Assembly (NCBI GenBank): GCA_963555705.1
Contig: OY743190.1
Location: 18,917,491-18,981,490, forward strand
Length of the DNA stretch: 64,000 bases
Source: Ligustrum vulgare
Lineage: Eukaryota > Streptophyta > Magnoliopsida > Lamiales > Oleaceae
Direction of reading: 5' to 3'
Shown: in pieces, positions 46,082-56,667 of the stretch
How the letters are laid out: each line of letters opens with the position of its first letter
Position numbering within the stretch: position 1 is the first letter of the stretch
The notes under the pieces: generated by a model
Seen by the model: only the letters and a program-made list of their open reading frames with translations
Database searches by the model: none
What the model was told of the DNA's origin: nothing
Program-made: the position numbers and the translations under genes

Positions 46082-48558
46082 TGTAGCGACCGAGATTTTT
46101 TATGCCATTTAATAATTATTTCAAAGTTTGGAAAATCGTGCCGCTGCGATCTCACCCATTTCTAAGTTAACGTCGCGACGCATTCGTCTAGCCAAATCGA
46201 GAAATATCGAGTTAATTCAATTTTAAATTAAATTCCGAATTTTCAAAATTTTATTATTTATTTAAATTATTATTTTTAAAATCATTTTTAAATTTCAAAT
46301 TACGTCAATCTCATTTTATCAGTTTCATTCTTCCGACCGTGTTGAATCCGCGTGCGAATTTACCTCGAAATACATGCAATGCCTGTCTTGATTTTCACAC
46401 TACCAACCTCCATCAATCACATCAATCACATACCATACCATACCATACCATACCATACCCTAGCCCTCTATCACCCACTCCTCCAAACCCAACCCTCAGC
46501 ATCACCTCACCACTCAAACCATCCCGGCCTCTCCATTCAGCAAACCAACACACCAATTCCACCACCACAACCCTTCACCAAACCACGACCAATCAAGACA
46601 CCTCAGTCGAAGTCACAACCCACCGGCAACAGACTCCACCTCCTCGCAGCCACCACCTCCACTGCCTCATCACGATCCCAACCACCAAACACGCTGAACC
46701 ACCATCGAACCACTACCGAACCACTACAGAACCACAGCCACCTCCTTCATCATCATCACCTCGACTACCCACCACCTGCACCCAAGCACCACAGTCACCA
46801 CCGCCTCCACAAAACGCTCCACCACAGCCACACGCAGGGAACAACCACCGCAGCCAGCCACCATTATCCAAACCATCATCACTGCCATGTTCAACACACC
46901 ACCACGACCAACATCACCGCACAACCAGTTCGGACCACCTCTCATCGCCACTGCCCCATCCAAAATCAAACCCAAAAAAAAAAAAAAAAAAACCCAAAAC
47001 CAAAAAATAAGACAAAAAACCCAACACCTTACCTTCGTTGCTGGGTTTCCTCGCCGGAGAACCCAAAAAAATCCGAACCTCCAGTGCCTCGTTTCCCCTC
47101 GGTTTCGCACCAATCACGTACCAAAAATCTACAAACCCTAACCTATTGCACACCTTGCTGCTCGCCGCCGCTCGACGGCGGCATATCGCCGGTAATGGGC
47201 CGGTTTGGGAGGGGCGATTTTCCATCGCCCTCACCTCTCTTCTCTGTGTCACGACCAGAGAGAGAGAATGTGGGTTAGTTTTAATATTTTGATTTTTGAG
47301 AATTTACACTTTAGTCCCCAAGTTTATAATATGATTTAAATCAGTCCTTTGAGTTTTAAACTATTCATTTCAACCCTTAAGTTTTTTAAATGATTTTAAT
47401 AAGCCCTTCATTTTTAAAATCACTTATTTCAAGCCCTACAATTTAATATTCATTTTGAGCTTCGACTTAACTATTGAAAAGTATTCATTTTAGTCCCTCA
47501 ACTTTCAAATTATTCATTTTAGTCCCTCAACTTTCAAAGTATTCATTTTAGTCCATCAACTTTCAAAGTATTCATTTTAATCCCTCAACTTTCAAAGTAT
47601 TCGTTTTAGTCCCCAAACTTTCAAAATCAGCAATTTCAATCCCTAAATTTTAAGTAATCATTTTAACTATAAATTTCAAAAGACTAATTCGACTTAATAT
47701 TCTAATTGGCTAGACGAGGCGTACGAAGATTTGAAAGATTGAAGTCATTCCCGCTCAACCACACTCGTTAAGTTTAAGGTAGACTCGCCCCTATTAATTG
47801 ATTTAAATTATGATTGCATGTGAATGTGAATGTTATGTGATTTATGTGAAAGTCAATTTTATGAAAAGAGACGAGAATGTATTTCTTCGGAAATAATTAT
47901 GTTGTTATGCTTGTCATAACTACTTGCTTTATGCATGAGAAAGAAAGAAGAGAATATTTTGCAAGATAAATGATGATGTTATGCATAACATACGTGCCTT
48001 AAGTGCACGAGACGAGACTACCCACACCCGATAATTTTAAAGAGCCTATGATTTTCAAAGAGAAGCCCCGTGCTTTAATGCACAAGAAGAGACTATCCAC
48101 ACCCTATGTTTCTAAAGAGGCTGCATTTATGTGTTCAATTATATTGTAGATTAATTAATGGGCAATGAGTCTACTGAGTATTTCTATGAAATGCTCATGT
48201 CTATTTTCAACAACATTTGCAGATTTTGGAGAGGGTGACAAGTGATAGATGATTGTGGCAATAGTCGTTAAAGGGTTGAAAGTCTTATTTTAATGATTTC
48301 CGTATTTCCAAACGTTGGATAATTTCGAGAATTCCAGTTATTTGAGAAATTATGACATTGTCAATTGCTTTACAATATTAATGGCTCGATTTATTATTTC
48401 GAATTGTTTCATAAATGTTTTCAATTTTATCGACCATTACAGTTTATTTAATGTTGCCAAAAATGAATTTCAGTTATTTCTTTCGCTAAAATATTATTTG
48501 AAAAGTTAGATCATATGATGACGTGGCGAACCGGGTATTTAGAACTCGGGGCGCTACA
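46082..48558. mobile_element. Solo LTR (2.48 kb) nested in the chromovirus leader
   Basis: Starts TGTAGCGACCGAGATT and ends GGGGCGCTACA, flanked by a perfect 5-bp duplication CCACT (46077-46081 and 48559-48563). It has no internal coding region. It belongs to the same family as the solo LTR at 32845-38339 and the LTR starting at 62389. It contains a short (CCATA)n run near 46430-46458, a CCACC-rich segment producing His/Pro-rich pseudo-frames, an A-run at 46975-46989 and a 29-bp tandem repeat at 47485-47640. Confidence 0.93.
47485..47640. repeat. 29-bp tandem repeat in solo LTR
   Basis: About five copies of a 29-bp unit containing 'tcattttagtccctcaactt' follow each other. Weaker copies extend back to about 47300. 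The related solo LTR has diverged versions at 37190-37440, so the array is a family trait. Confidence 0.88.
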
Positions 48559-48563
48559 CCACT

Positions 48564-49266
48564 TAAAACCCAATTTCTTTAGGTATGTTAATAGCTTGGT
48601 GACAAAGCCCTCTAATGCCGCGAACGTGCCAATAATAAAAAAAAAACTCGAACAAAAGTAACAATAATTTTTCCACAGTTTTTCCCTTGCTTTTTACACA
48701 AAGATAGTGATAAAGAGATAAATTATTGCACTAGGATTTGAAATTTAGAGAGGAGATATAAATGATCATCCACAGTTTTCCTTGTTTTTACACAAAGGTA
48801 GTGATAAATGGATGAATCATTGTATGAGAATTCATTATCATCTTATTGTTTATTATGAAAAGCTTTATACCCAACTAAAATTTTTCCTCGCTAGGCATAC
48901 ATGCAACTCACATAACTATTACAATATCTTGCTAACAAAATAAAATCAATTATTATCACATGAAACAAAAAAAAACATTTATGACATAACATTATTTTCA
49001 TACTTATCATGCTTACAATGAAATCATAAATAACTAATAACTTGTAAAAACAAGTAACATACCTTGTTCGATAAGTCATGACGTGGAGAGACGTAGCGAA
49101 GCGATGACTTAAAATATCTCATAACCAAAAAACTATTTCTTAGAAAAATAGTCATCAATTCATATCTTCATATAAGATTGTGCTTAATTAACCTATTATC
49201 ATTACACATCATAATCTAAGTAGCCCAATTAAAAGTTTACATAGAATTAACCCAATTCAACATAAT

Positions 49267-49304
<38 letters not shown>

Positions 49305-49612
49305 ATTAGCCCGATTAAATTTTCATATAAATTGAGCCCATACTATCATAAAAATAATTTTGGTAGTCCAAATAAATTTTCATACAAGGGCAAAAGCCTA
49401 AAAAAAAAAAAAAAACTAACCTAATCATAATTTAATCTATTTTTCAAATCATAAAGAAACACAACTCTTTCTTGAACAATGGTCGTGAATAGTGACCGTG
49501 CACTGTTCACATCGATGAACAGCGACGCGAACAGTAGGCGGGTACTGTTCATCGAAGTGAATTTTTTTTTTTTTTTTTGAAGATATTAAAGTCTACAGGA
49601 AAACATACCTTT
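48564..49612 (-). other. Chromovirus 5' leader
   Basis: Noncoding leader between the primer site and gag, interrupted by the solo LTR. It has an imperfect ~98-bp duplication (copies starting near 48671 and 48769 around 'tacacaaag.tagtgataaa'), a run of about 34 A at 49269-49302, a T-run near 49563-49578, and short repeats of 'actgttca' and 'gaacag' in inverted orientation at 49500-49555. Confidence 0.7.
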
Positions 49613-49625
49613 GCTCTGATACCAA
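49613..49625 (-). promoter_or_regulatory. Primer binding site (initiator Met tRNA type)
   Basis: On the minus strand the bases just inside the 5' LTR read TTGGTATCAGAGC, complementary to the 3' end of plant initiator methionine tRNA, the usual primer for gypsy reverse transcription. It lies three bases from the LTR edge. Confidence 0.93.
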
Positions 49626-49628
49626 CTA

Positions 49629-50700
49629 TGACGACCCGAAACCTTAACGAATCGAATGTCACGAAATTTGCATAAAGTCATAGGATAAAAATAATTTAAC
49701 AAATAATTTCATAATATTTAAATTGTCATAAGAAAGAACTTAAATTAAACATAACGATTTAATAAAGAAGCCAACAATAATTAAATGTGTCTAGAACTTT
49801 TAAAAGTAAAAACTATGGATAAAAGTCTAATTTATTTTCTGATCCGTTATCACTCGTCATCTCCACGCTGACCTTCTCGAACCAATCAATTATCTGGAAA
49901 GGGGGAAACATGAAGGGAGTGAGAAATCTCAATAAGTATACACGTGTTTATCATAAATCTTGAAATCATAATTCATATGTAATGGAGACATGAAAACTAT
50001 ACCGAACATAGGTGGTATGAGTTTGCATGTGTAGCACTACTAAAACTCCGGTCCGAATTTTAGAACATACATATGGACCATAGCATATTATTTCAAAAAG
50101 CATAATGTAAAATTACACGTATATACTTACTGTCTCGTGGATGAATTAATGATATAACTTTAAAATGCTTCGAACTTTGTGCGTGTTAAAATTCTCTTGC
50201 TTCGAAATTATATATATACTACGTATGTAATATGTATGTTATGATTGAGAGAGAGAGAGAGAGAGAGAGGGAGAGAAAAAGATGATTTTGTGTGTGGTAA
50301 AGAGAAGTGATGTGAGGGGGTATTTATAGGATGAAGTTTAACTAGTTTTGGTATCAAAATCATTCCTTATATCGAACACATGATTTTGGCCAAGATGGAA
50401 GTAATATAATTTGTCTTGGAGTAAATAATATTATTTCCATATGAAATAATATTTTTATTTTCATAATTCATAATTTCCATGCGTACATATATCTTACCAT
50501 TTTTCCTATAAATCAAATCTCCAATTTTACCTTATATGGAGATATATACATATATATCAAAATTTGATTACCACTATTAAGGTAATAACTATTGATTTGA
50601 AATTAGTATACTAAAATTAAATATTCTAATATATATCATAACATGCATCATACCAATTATATATATATATAATATAACATAGAATTTTAACCCTAAAAAT
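49629..50700 (-). repeat. 5' LTR of the chromovirus, outer end truncated
   Basis: Matches 39441-40535 almost base for base, but similarity stops at about 50700 inside '...ccctaaaaat', whereas the other LTR continues for about 120 bp. The missing piece is the outer end, i.e. the junction with the host DNA was lost or rearranged. Confidence 0.88.
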
Positions 50701-51170
50701 AATTGATTGAAATATAATCCAAAGTGAACTGTGAATGAATGTAGATGCTTGAAGATAAATTGCCACTAGCACGTTACGAACCATATGAAGTCGTTAGATA
50801 TGTGGTTGAGAGACACATACCAATGTTTAGGGCCAAAGGTTTTGTACCAGATTTTGAAAGAGTTTGGAGTGAGAGTTGGAAGTAGAGCGTGCTGCTCAAA
50901 AGACAGCCGATGGATCTCAAAGTGAAGATGGAGGAAATGATGCAAAATAAGTTGAAGGTTGTTGGGCAACAATATAATACTACACTACAGTATTTACATC
51001 ATTTTTTGCAACACATATCATATTGTTCTTGGTTTTGTTATATCACCATTTACACCATTGTCAATAGATGATGTTATCGAGGAAGATGATGATGTCGATG
51101 GAGAAGAGAACAACTTTGAGGAAGAACACAACTTTGATGATGATGAGTGGCATATTTAATTAATCTACTA
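50701..51170 (+). pseudogene. Transposase-like fragment (possibly CACTA family)
   Basis: A frame with few stops reads LPLARYEPYEVVRYVVERHI and then FVPDFERVWSES. A second frame gives QKTADGSQSEDGG, and an acidic end DDDVDGEENNFEEEHNFDD stops at 51159. The '..T.DGSQ..DGG' segment resembles the C-terminal region of plant En/Spm (CACTA) transposases, but this is a weak match. It starts exactly where the truncated LTR ends. Confidence 0.35.
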
Positions 51171-51177
51171 GGATTGA

Positions 51178-51226
<49 letters not shown>
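51178..51226. repeat. (ATT)n microsatellite
   Basis: About 16 uninterrupted ATT/TTA units directly after the transposase-like fragment. Confidence 0.95.
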
Positions 51227-51228
<2 letters not shown>

Positions 51229-51399
51229 GACGCATTAATTGATAGTTGAAGACTATGTTAGGTAAATTGTTTTTTTAAGTTTATAATAATCACATTCAGC
51301 AACAATGAGTTTTCATTTGTATTTTATTACAATATTTGGGATTACTAATATATTGGTTTATATTATAAATTTTAGTGTAATTTATTTTCTGCATATTAT

Positions 51400-51610
51400 T
51401 ATAATTTTGCATACACAAAATTTCCCCACAAATAAAAATTTGTTTAGACAAGAAGTTAACTTATAAAGTGTTTTTCATACAAATAATTATTTGTGGTGAA
51501 AACTACGATTTAACCTACAACATTATTTTACTCTATACCTACAAACATATTTCATAGGTTAACCTAACACTAGAATACAAAAGATTATGTAGGGATATAC
51601 ATTAGACGAC
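51400..51610. mobile_element. CACTA-like subterminal sequence
   Basis: Contains 'ccacaaat', 'tttgtggtgaaaac', 'cctacaac' and 'ctacaaac' in both orientations, similar in kind to the CACTA-like motifs at 29606-30070. It may be the other end of the same element, but no clear CACTA terminus was found. Confidence 0.35.
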
Positions 51611-51659
51611 AAAAAGTTGTGTATGTGATCGTGACTTATCCGTCTACCTCAAACTCTAC

Positions 51660-52560
51660 CGGAATAGCTCCTTTTGGGAGTTGAAGTCAAAATTCAATTA
51701 CATCAGGCGAGAACTTGTCCATATCGTATGTAATAGGGAAAAATTGCTCTTCATTTGTAACAAGGATTGGATCAAATGTCCCGAAGGAAATCATCAAGCA
51801 AGCAAATGTTGGATTTTCACCAGTTTCGATTTTGATCTTATTTTCTTTGTCCAATCGAATAATAAAATCTTTCAGCACGAAACATCTCTTCACTAGATGA
51901 CTAATTATTCTGTGGAACCTACAATGAGTAGGATAATCAACTTGACCAGCCTCTTCTGGCCTCTTCAGTATTGGAAGGTCAATAACACGTTGTTCAAGAA
52001 GTTGATCTAAAATTTGAGAAACTTTAGAATTTGAGAATGGATACTCCTTTTCTTCAAGTTCTTTCAAACTTAGAAGACCCTTTTGTTGTACTTGTGTCTT
52101 GTTAGGCCTGAATTCCTGCGGATTTGGATTTGAAATTGATTTTTGAAAAGTGATTTTTGCAGGAGCAATGGAAATTGCCAGATTCTTTAAATTTACCTAG
52201 CTTACTATCTTTCTTGATTTCCTTCTTGGGATATTTTTTGTCACACGGGTCACTTGGCAAGTAACTTTCGTGTCTTGTAATTTGAATTTATAGATCATGA
52301 GCATGTGTGGCTAACTCTTCAAAAGAGTGAGGCATATTTGCTTGGAGATTATAAAGTAGCCTCCAATGCATGCCTCACAAACATGTCAATAGAGGATGCT
52401 TCACTGATACGCTCCTTACAATTAAGGACAAGATTTCTTCAGGGTTCAATATATTCTACAACTGGTTCCTCTTTGCTTTGTTTAGTTCTAGCAAGTTCTA
52501 GAAGGCTGAAGGTTCATCAAGTGCTATAAAAGTGTGTGAGAAACTCTCGTTCGAGTTGAT
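51660..52560 (-). pseudogene. Gypsy-type gag-pro polyprotein fragment
   Basis: The 126-codon minus-strand frame 51687-52067 reads KEYPFSNSKVSQILDQLLEQ, then KRPEEAGQVDYPTHCRFHR and ISHLVKRCFVLKDFIIRLDK. This is the pattern of a zinc-binding linker between gag and protease in some plant Ty3/gypsy (non-chromovirus) polyproteins: C-X2-H ... H-X4-C. Further right, broken minus-strand frames to about 52560 show degenerate gag. No RT or LTR is linked to it. Confidence 0.65.
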
Positions 52561-52909
52561 CAAAACTTTTAATTGACCCGGATGTTAAATCTGTATACCA
52601 TTCAAATGCATCACATTTGAGAGAGCGTACAAACTACTTCACCATGGTATCATTGTATTTGTGCATTTTTACGTATAAGCATTAAATACTTATCGATTCT
52701 ATTGTAAGAAATGTGACATATATGTTGTTGAGGGAATTCAAAGGTAATATGACGATATTATATTTATTGTGATTTTTGATTTGATATTATGTTTCATTAA
52801 TGTAATAGGAGATGTGAGATTTGACTTCTTAATTATAGATATAAACTTCGAGTACGTGTGCAAATTGTACAAAACAAAACGAACTAATTATACAAATTGT
52901 ACAATAATG

Positions 52910-52940
52910 TCATCCTTGCATCGCCTGGGTATATACTAGT
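52910..52940 (+). other. Possible Helitron 3' end
   Basis: The sequence CCTTGCATCGCCTGGGTATATACTAGT spans this interval in two parts: a decayed GCATCGC hairpin of the kind seen at 29174-29189, then CTAG at 52936-52939 followed by T. No convincing TC start was found upstream. Confidence 0.45.
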
Positions 52941-53169
52941 AGGTATTTGTAGTTAATAATCAATATTGTTCCAATCTCTAAAATTGTGAATGTTCAAATA
53001 TAAAAAATAAAAATGACCTTTTAGTTTTAGTAAGGGTATGATAGACATTTTTGTCATAAATTTGGCCATTTTAACAATATAGTTATGAAAAATGATCATT
53101 TTTGGTTTGATAAGCTTAAAAAGGACCACTTTTGTAAATTCCTCAATGCAAAATTGCAAAATCCTCTAA

Positions 53170-53637
53170 TTAACAATCTATGTGTTTGAAGACGAGGGGC
53201 CATGTGACTTGATTCATAAACTTTTGTATTTGTTGGAAACTTGGTTTATTGAGATTTGACTTGTTTGATGCTTGGAACTTGAGACTTGAATTTGAACTTC
53301 GGATTGTACTTGCTTTGATTTGAAGAAAGCTTTGATCTTCTTGGACTTGATTTGAACTTGTTTGATTTGAAGAAGACTTTGATCTTCTTGGATTTGAACT
53401 TAGCTTGATTTGAAGAACTTTGATCTTCTTGAATTTGGACTTGGCTTGAGATTTGAGAGAATTTCTGTATTCTTCCCTTGTAATGTGTTTTCTCTTGCTT
53501 TTTTTTTTTTTTTTTTTTGAATCAATGGTCCTATTTATAGAAGGATTTTGTAACCACCCCATAACCATTTAAATAAACAATAAAATGATTAGGGTTTTGA
53601 AAAGTAGGATGAGCTTCAATTGTGGGCTTTATTTGTT
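53170..53637. repeat. Tandem 'ttgatcttctt' repeats, LTR-like
   Basis: About three copies of a 43-47-bp unit ('tgatttgaagaa...ctttgatcttcttg') at 53313-53450, then a T-run near 53500-53518 and a TATA-like 'ctatttataga' near 53532. The Lys/Ser-rich minus-strand frame (53170-53568) is a translation of the repeats. It is probably part of an LTR; ends not found. Confidence 0.6.
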
Positions 53638-54151
53638 GGGGTGTTTGCACAAATACCTAACTTTTTGTATAATAATTGAAATTTACTACATTTTTTAAAA
53701 ATTGAAAAATGCTTCAAATTTATTTTATTTTTTTTGAAAAAATACTGTTTTCATCAAATATCATGTCGTGATATTTTCAAAGTATTTTATGATACTTTTA
53801 AAGTATCATAAGTATCATAACATGATACTTATGATACTTTCAAATTTTTTTGGTATCATAACTTGAAACTTTATCAAATTTTTATGATACTTCGAAAGAA
53901 ATTGTAGTATCACAACTTTACACTTTAATTATGATACTTTGTCTCTAATATGGAGGTGAAGGACTCCGCTGGCGACACTACCAGCCCCACTGCTCGCCTC
54001 ACCTACACTGCGACCCCAACCACCACTATCACCATCACCTCTACCACTAACCACCAACATCATCTCCACCAGCACATCATCATGACGTCACCACAACCCC
54101 TCTCTGCCACAGCCAGCAACCACCAAACCGCACACGAGAATCACCACCCTC

Positions 54152-54182
<31 letters not shown>

Positions 54183-54545
54183 CCACTTCTGCAGAACGAA
54201 GAGGTATTTCATTCAGTAGCAGGAAGTTTTTCAAAATCTCCTTTGTACACAATTGTTTCGGTGGGGAAGAGGATGGTGGTGGTTTGGTGGTACCGTGGTG
54301 GTGGTTCAGTGGTCTTCCTAGGGCTCTTTCCTTATAGAATTAGGAAATGTTGATGATTCATTTTTCGATACCTTGTTGGCTAACAACTGTGATGGTAGGA
54401 TGAGCAATAGTGCGGTGGATGTGCAGCGTCGTTGATGATGGTGGTGAAAGAGAAGGATCAAGACGAAGTATTTTTCAGAAATTTTTGTCTGATGTATTAA
54501 AAATCGGTTTTGATAGGTTAACATAGTAAATTGTGCAATTAACCC
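53638..54545. mobile_element. Mutator-type nonautonomous element
   Basis: The left end GGGGTGTTTGCACAAATACC pairs imperfectly with the right end (ATTGTGCAATTAACCC), and a perfect 9-bp duplication TTATTTGTT flanks it (53629-53637 and 54546-54554). The first 300 bp are homologous to the MITE at 17073-17563, including the 'tatcataacttgaaacttt' block. The interior has a CACCACC-rich stretch (53990-54190) opposed by a GGTGGTGG-rich stretch (54265-54315), able to fold back. The Thr/His/Pro-rich frame at 53950-54219 is probably only a by-product. Confidence 0.85.
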
Positions 54546-54599
54546 TTATTTGTTTATAGACTTAATTGGACTAAAAAAATTAAATTGATCCTACAATCC

Positions 54600-56350
54600 A
54601 AATGTACTTTTTTAATGTCTACAACACGTTTGGCTTTTCACTCCTTAAAAGATCGTGTGCCATTATTTTGGGGTCTAAAGAGTATTCCATATGTGTCCTT
54701 TTTATTTACCCTATAAAAGTTGTGGTCATTATTCCCCAAAGCCGTACTTTTTACTACCATCGCCTTAAGGTTTTACAGTTTATTCCTCGCGAATTCTTCT
54801 TCTTAAACTTCGCTCTTGTGTTTACCATGGCTCCTAAAATTCTTGTGCTTAGCCCCAGGCCATTTTCACCTTTCAAATTTCCAAAAATTCATTAACTCTC
54901 CTCATGTGGCGTCTGAAGTATTGTTTACTTTGCCGTCGTGCTCAAACGTTTGCTTAGGCCCTACCTTTGTCGATGCTAATGAAATTATCATTTCACACTG
55001 GTGTAAAATTTTCCTCTTTACCCCTTCCTGATCCTACCTTGCTACTTCAAGTTCTCCATTGAGCTCATCCAGCATTGGTGTTGCAGAAATGAGTTTTTTG
55101 CCAACCTCTTCCCCCTCTTCCAAATTTATCGTGGATTCTCCTCCTTCAAACCCAAAAGGGGTTGAGGGGAATAACATTGAATGCTCTATGGAGCCTCTAC
55201 AATGTATAGGTATGGGTATGGGTATGGCTTTAGTTTTCAATACTTTGCCTCTTAGCCAAATTCACCCTAATATCACAGAAATACCTCCTGATCATCCTTT
55301 TGAGTGCAACTCTTTCCTTCGTCATATCCTTCGTATCATAGTTGAGCTTGATAGTACTCCCTTTATTGAACACTCCTCCCCTTGTTGAACCCAACATTCC
55401 TCCAATTATAATCCATGCTATAATAAATTCGGATCTTGACTCGCCATTTAATTTCAATTTTTTTTCTCTTTTAGACCCCTTGGTGTCAGTATTTACACAT
55501 GATGCTCCATTTGATACTTCTATCCTACACCATTGACTCATTCAGAAGGGTCTTCTTCAAAGGCTCCTCATTTTGATACAGTGCCTATCCAACATGAGTC
55601 TTTGCCTTCTAAAACTGTAAGTACATCTTTTTTGCTGTGATTCCCTTTACTAGTTGTGTGTAATTCTTACAATTTATTTGGGTTTTCACAAGGTGATTTG
55701 GATCTTATTTTACAATCCATTAGTCAAGTATTTTCTTCAATGGAAAGCATGATGACTAGATCCACTAGCCATCCCCCTGCGTTGGATCCGCCTCTAGCAG
55801 CTTCGTCTTTAGACCTCCAAGCTAGCGTGAGCTCATACTAGAATATGCCTGTTTTATTGATGAGGAGGTGATTTCGGCTCCCTCCAGTAAGAGCATCCCC
55901 AAACTTCAAGAACTTAATGATAAATTGCAAGGATCTTGGCCAATCCTGCTACGCCAGTTCCTCGTAATGCCAGGATTACCCTAAAAGTGGCTAATAGTGA
56001 AATTCAGGAGGTGCTAAATCAATCGTCCAACCTTTGTAGATGGAAGAGGAAATTTGCGAGCATAATTCTGGACAAAATTAATTTAATTTGGCTTTCAGAT
56101 TTCTCTATAGCAAAAAAAAAAATGAAACCTGTGGAAGGGTTAACTATCTAGCGATGAAGGAAGCTTTTTCGTTAAAAGATACCCGCGTGAAGCTCAAAGA
56201 AATCTGAGCAAAGATTGTTGATTTGAAAATGGCGAAGGCAGCAAATACGTGGGCTTTGGCTTAAAAATTAGAACAGATCAAGGCCCTTAATGCTTAATAT
56301 TCTGAACTAGAAAGCACTTTCTTAGAGAAAGAGTCAGTCATAATAGAAAC
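54600..56350 (+). pseudogene. Unrecognised decayed coding-like region
   Basis: Several plus-strand open frames in different phases (54816-55031, 55059-55388, 55656-55841, 55936-56151) are rich in Ser, Pro, Phe and Leu and then become charged and helical near 56150-56340 (LKDTRVKLKEI, AANTWALA, LESTFLEKESV). The order of a Pro/Ser-rich part followed by a coiled-coil part resembles the tail of plant-mobile-domain or gag-like transposon proteins, but I recognise no motif. Frequent frame changes and stops show decay. Confidence 0.3.
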
Positions 56351-56667
56351 GTAAGAGGTACAGCTATGTGAATGATGGGATATAATCAGGAGTTCCATTC
56401 ACTCTCTATTTGAGCAGGCTAATCAGTTCTACACAAGTTTTACAAATTTGTGTAAGTTACAACATCCCATCTTTCCTGCAAATTGGCCAAAAAAAGGTTT
56501 TTTGCTTGGCCATGAATGATATTTTTGTTAACAGACATCTTAATCATCTTTTTATGATTATTTTCCTTAAATATTCAACATTCTCCTTACAAGCCGCATC
56601 GTTGGGTTGAAATACTCGTGTGATAAATAATAGCCAACCTTTATGCAATTCGGATAGAAGGGGCAAC

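Larger units (their letters stand above)
39441..50700 (-). mobile_element. Ty3/gypsy chromovirus with both LTRs (minus strand)
   Basis: Two closely similar LTRs (39441-40661 and 49629-50700) enclose gag, protease, RT, RNase H, integrase and chromodomain in that order on the minus strand. By eye the LTRs differ at roughly two dozen sites over about 1050 bp, mostly C/T and G/A, so the insertion is young. A tRNA-iMet-type primer site is at 49613-49625. The order PR-RT-RH-IN-chromodomain marks a chromovirus, probably of the Tekay/Del lineage. Several one-base frameshifts and stops make this copy inactive. A solo LTR (46082-48558) is nested in its leader. The outer end of the right LTR lacks about 120 bp, so no target duplication can be read. 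Confidence 0.93.

Noticed and set aside
46339..47292. 223- and 308-codon Thr/His/Pro-rich open frames
   Set aside because: Low-complexity part of the solo LTR 46082-48558; two phases are open at once, no domain is present, and the family copy has lost them.
53170..53568. 132-codon Lys/Ser-rich minus-strand frame
   Set aside because: It translates three tandem 45-bp repeats and a T-run; no domain.
53950..54219. 89-codon Thr/His/Pro-rich frame in the Mutator-type element
   Set aside because: Low complexity from CACCACC repeats; kept only as a possible captured stretch in a finding, not as a gene.
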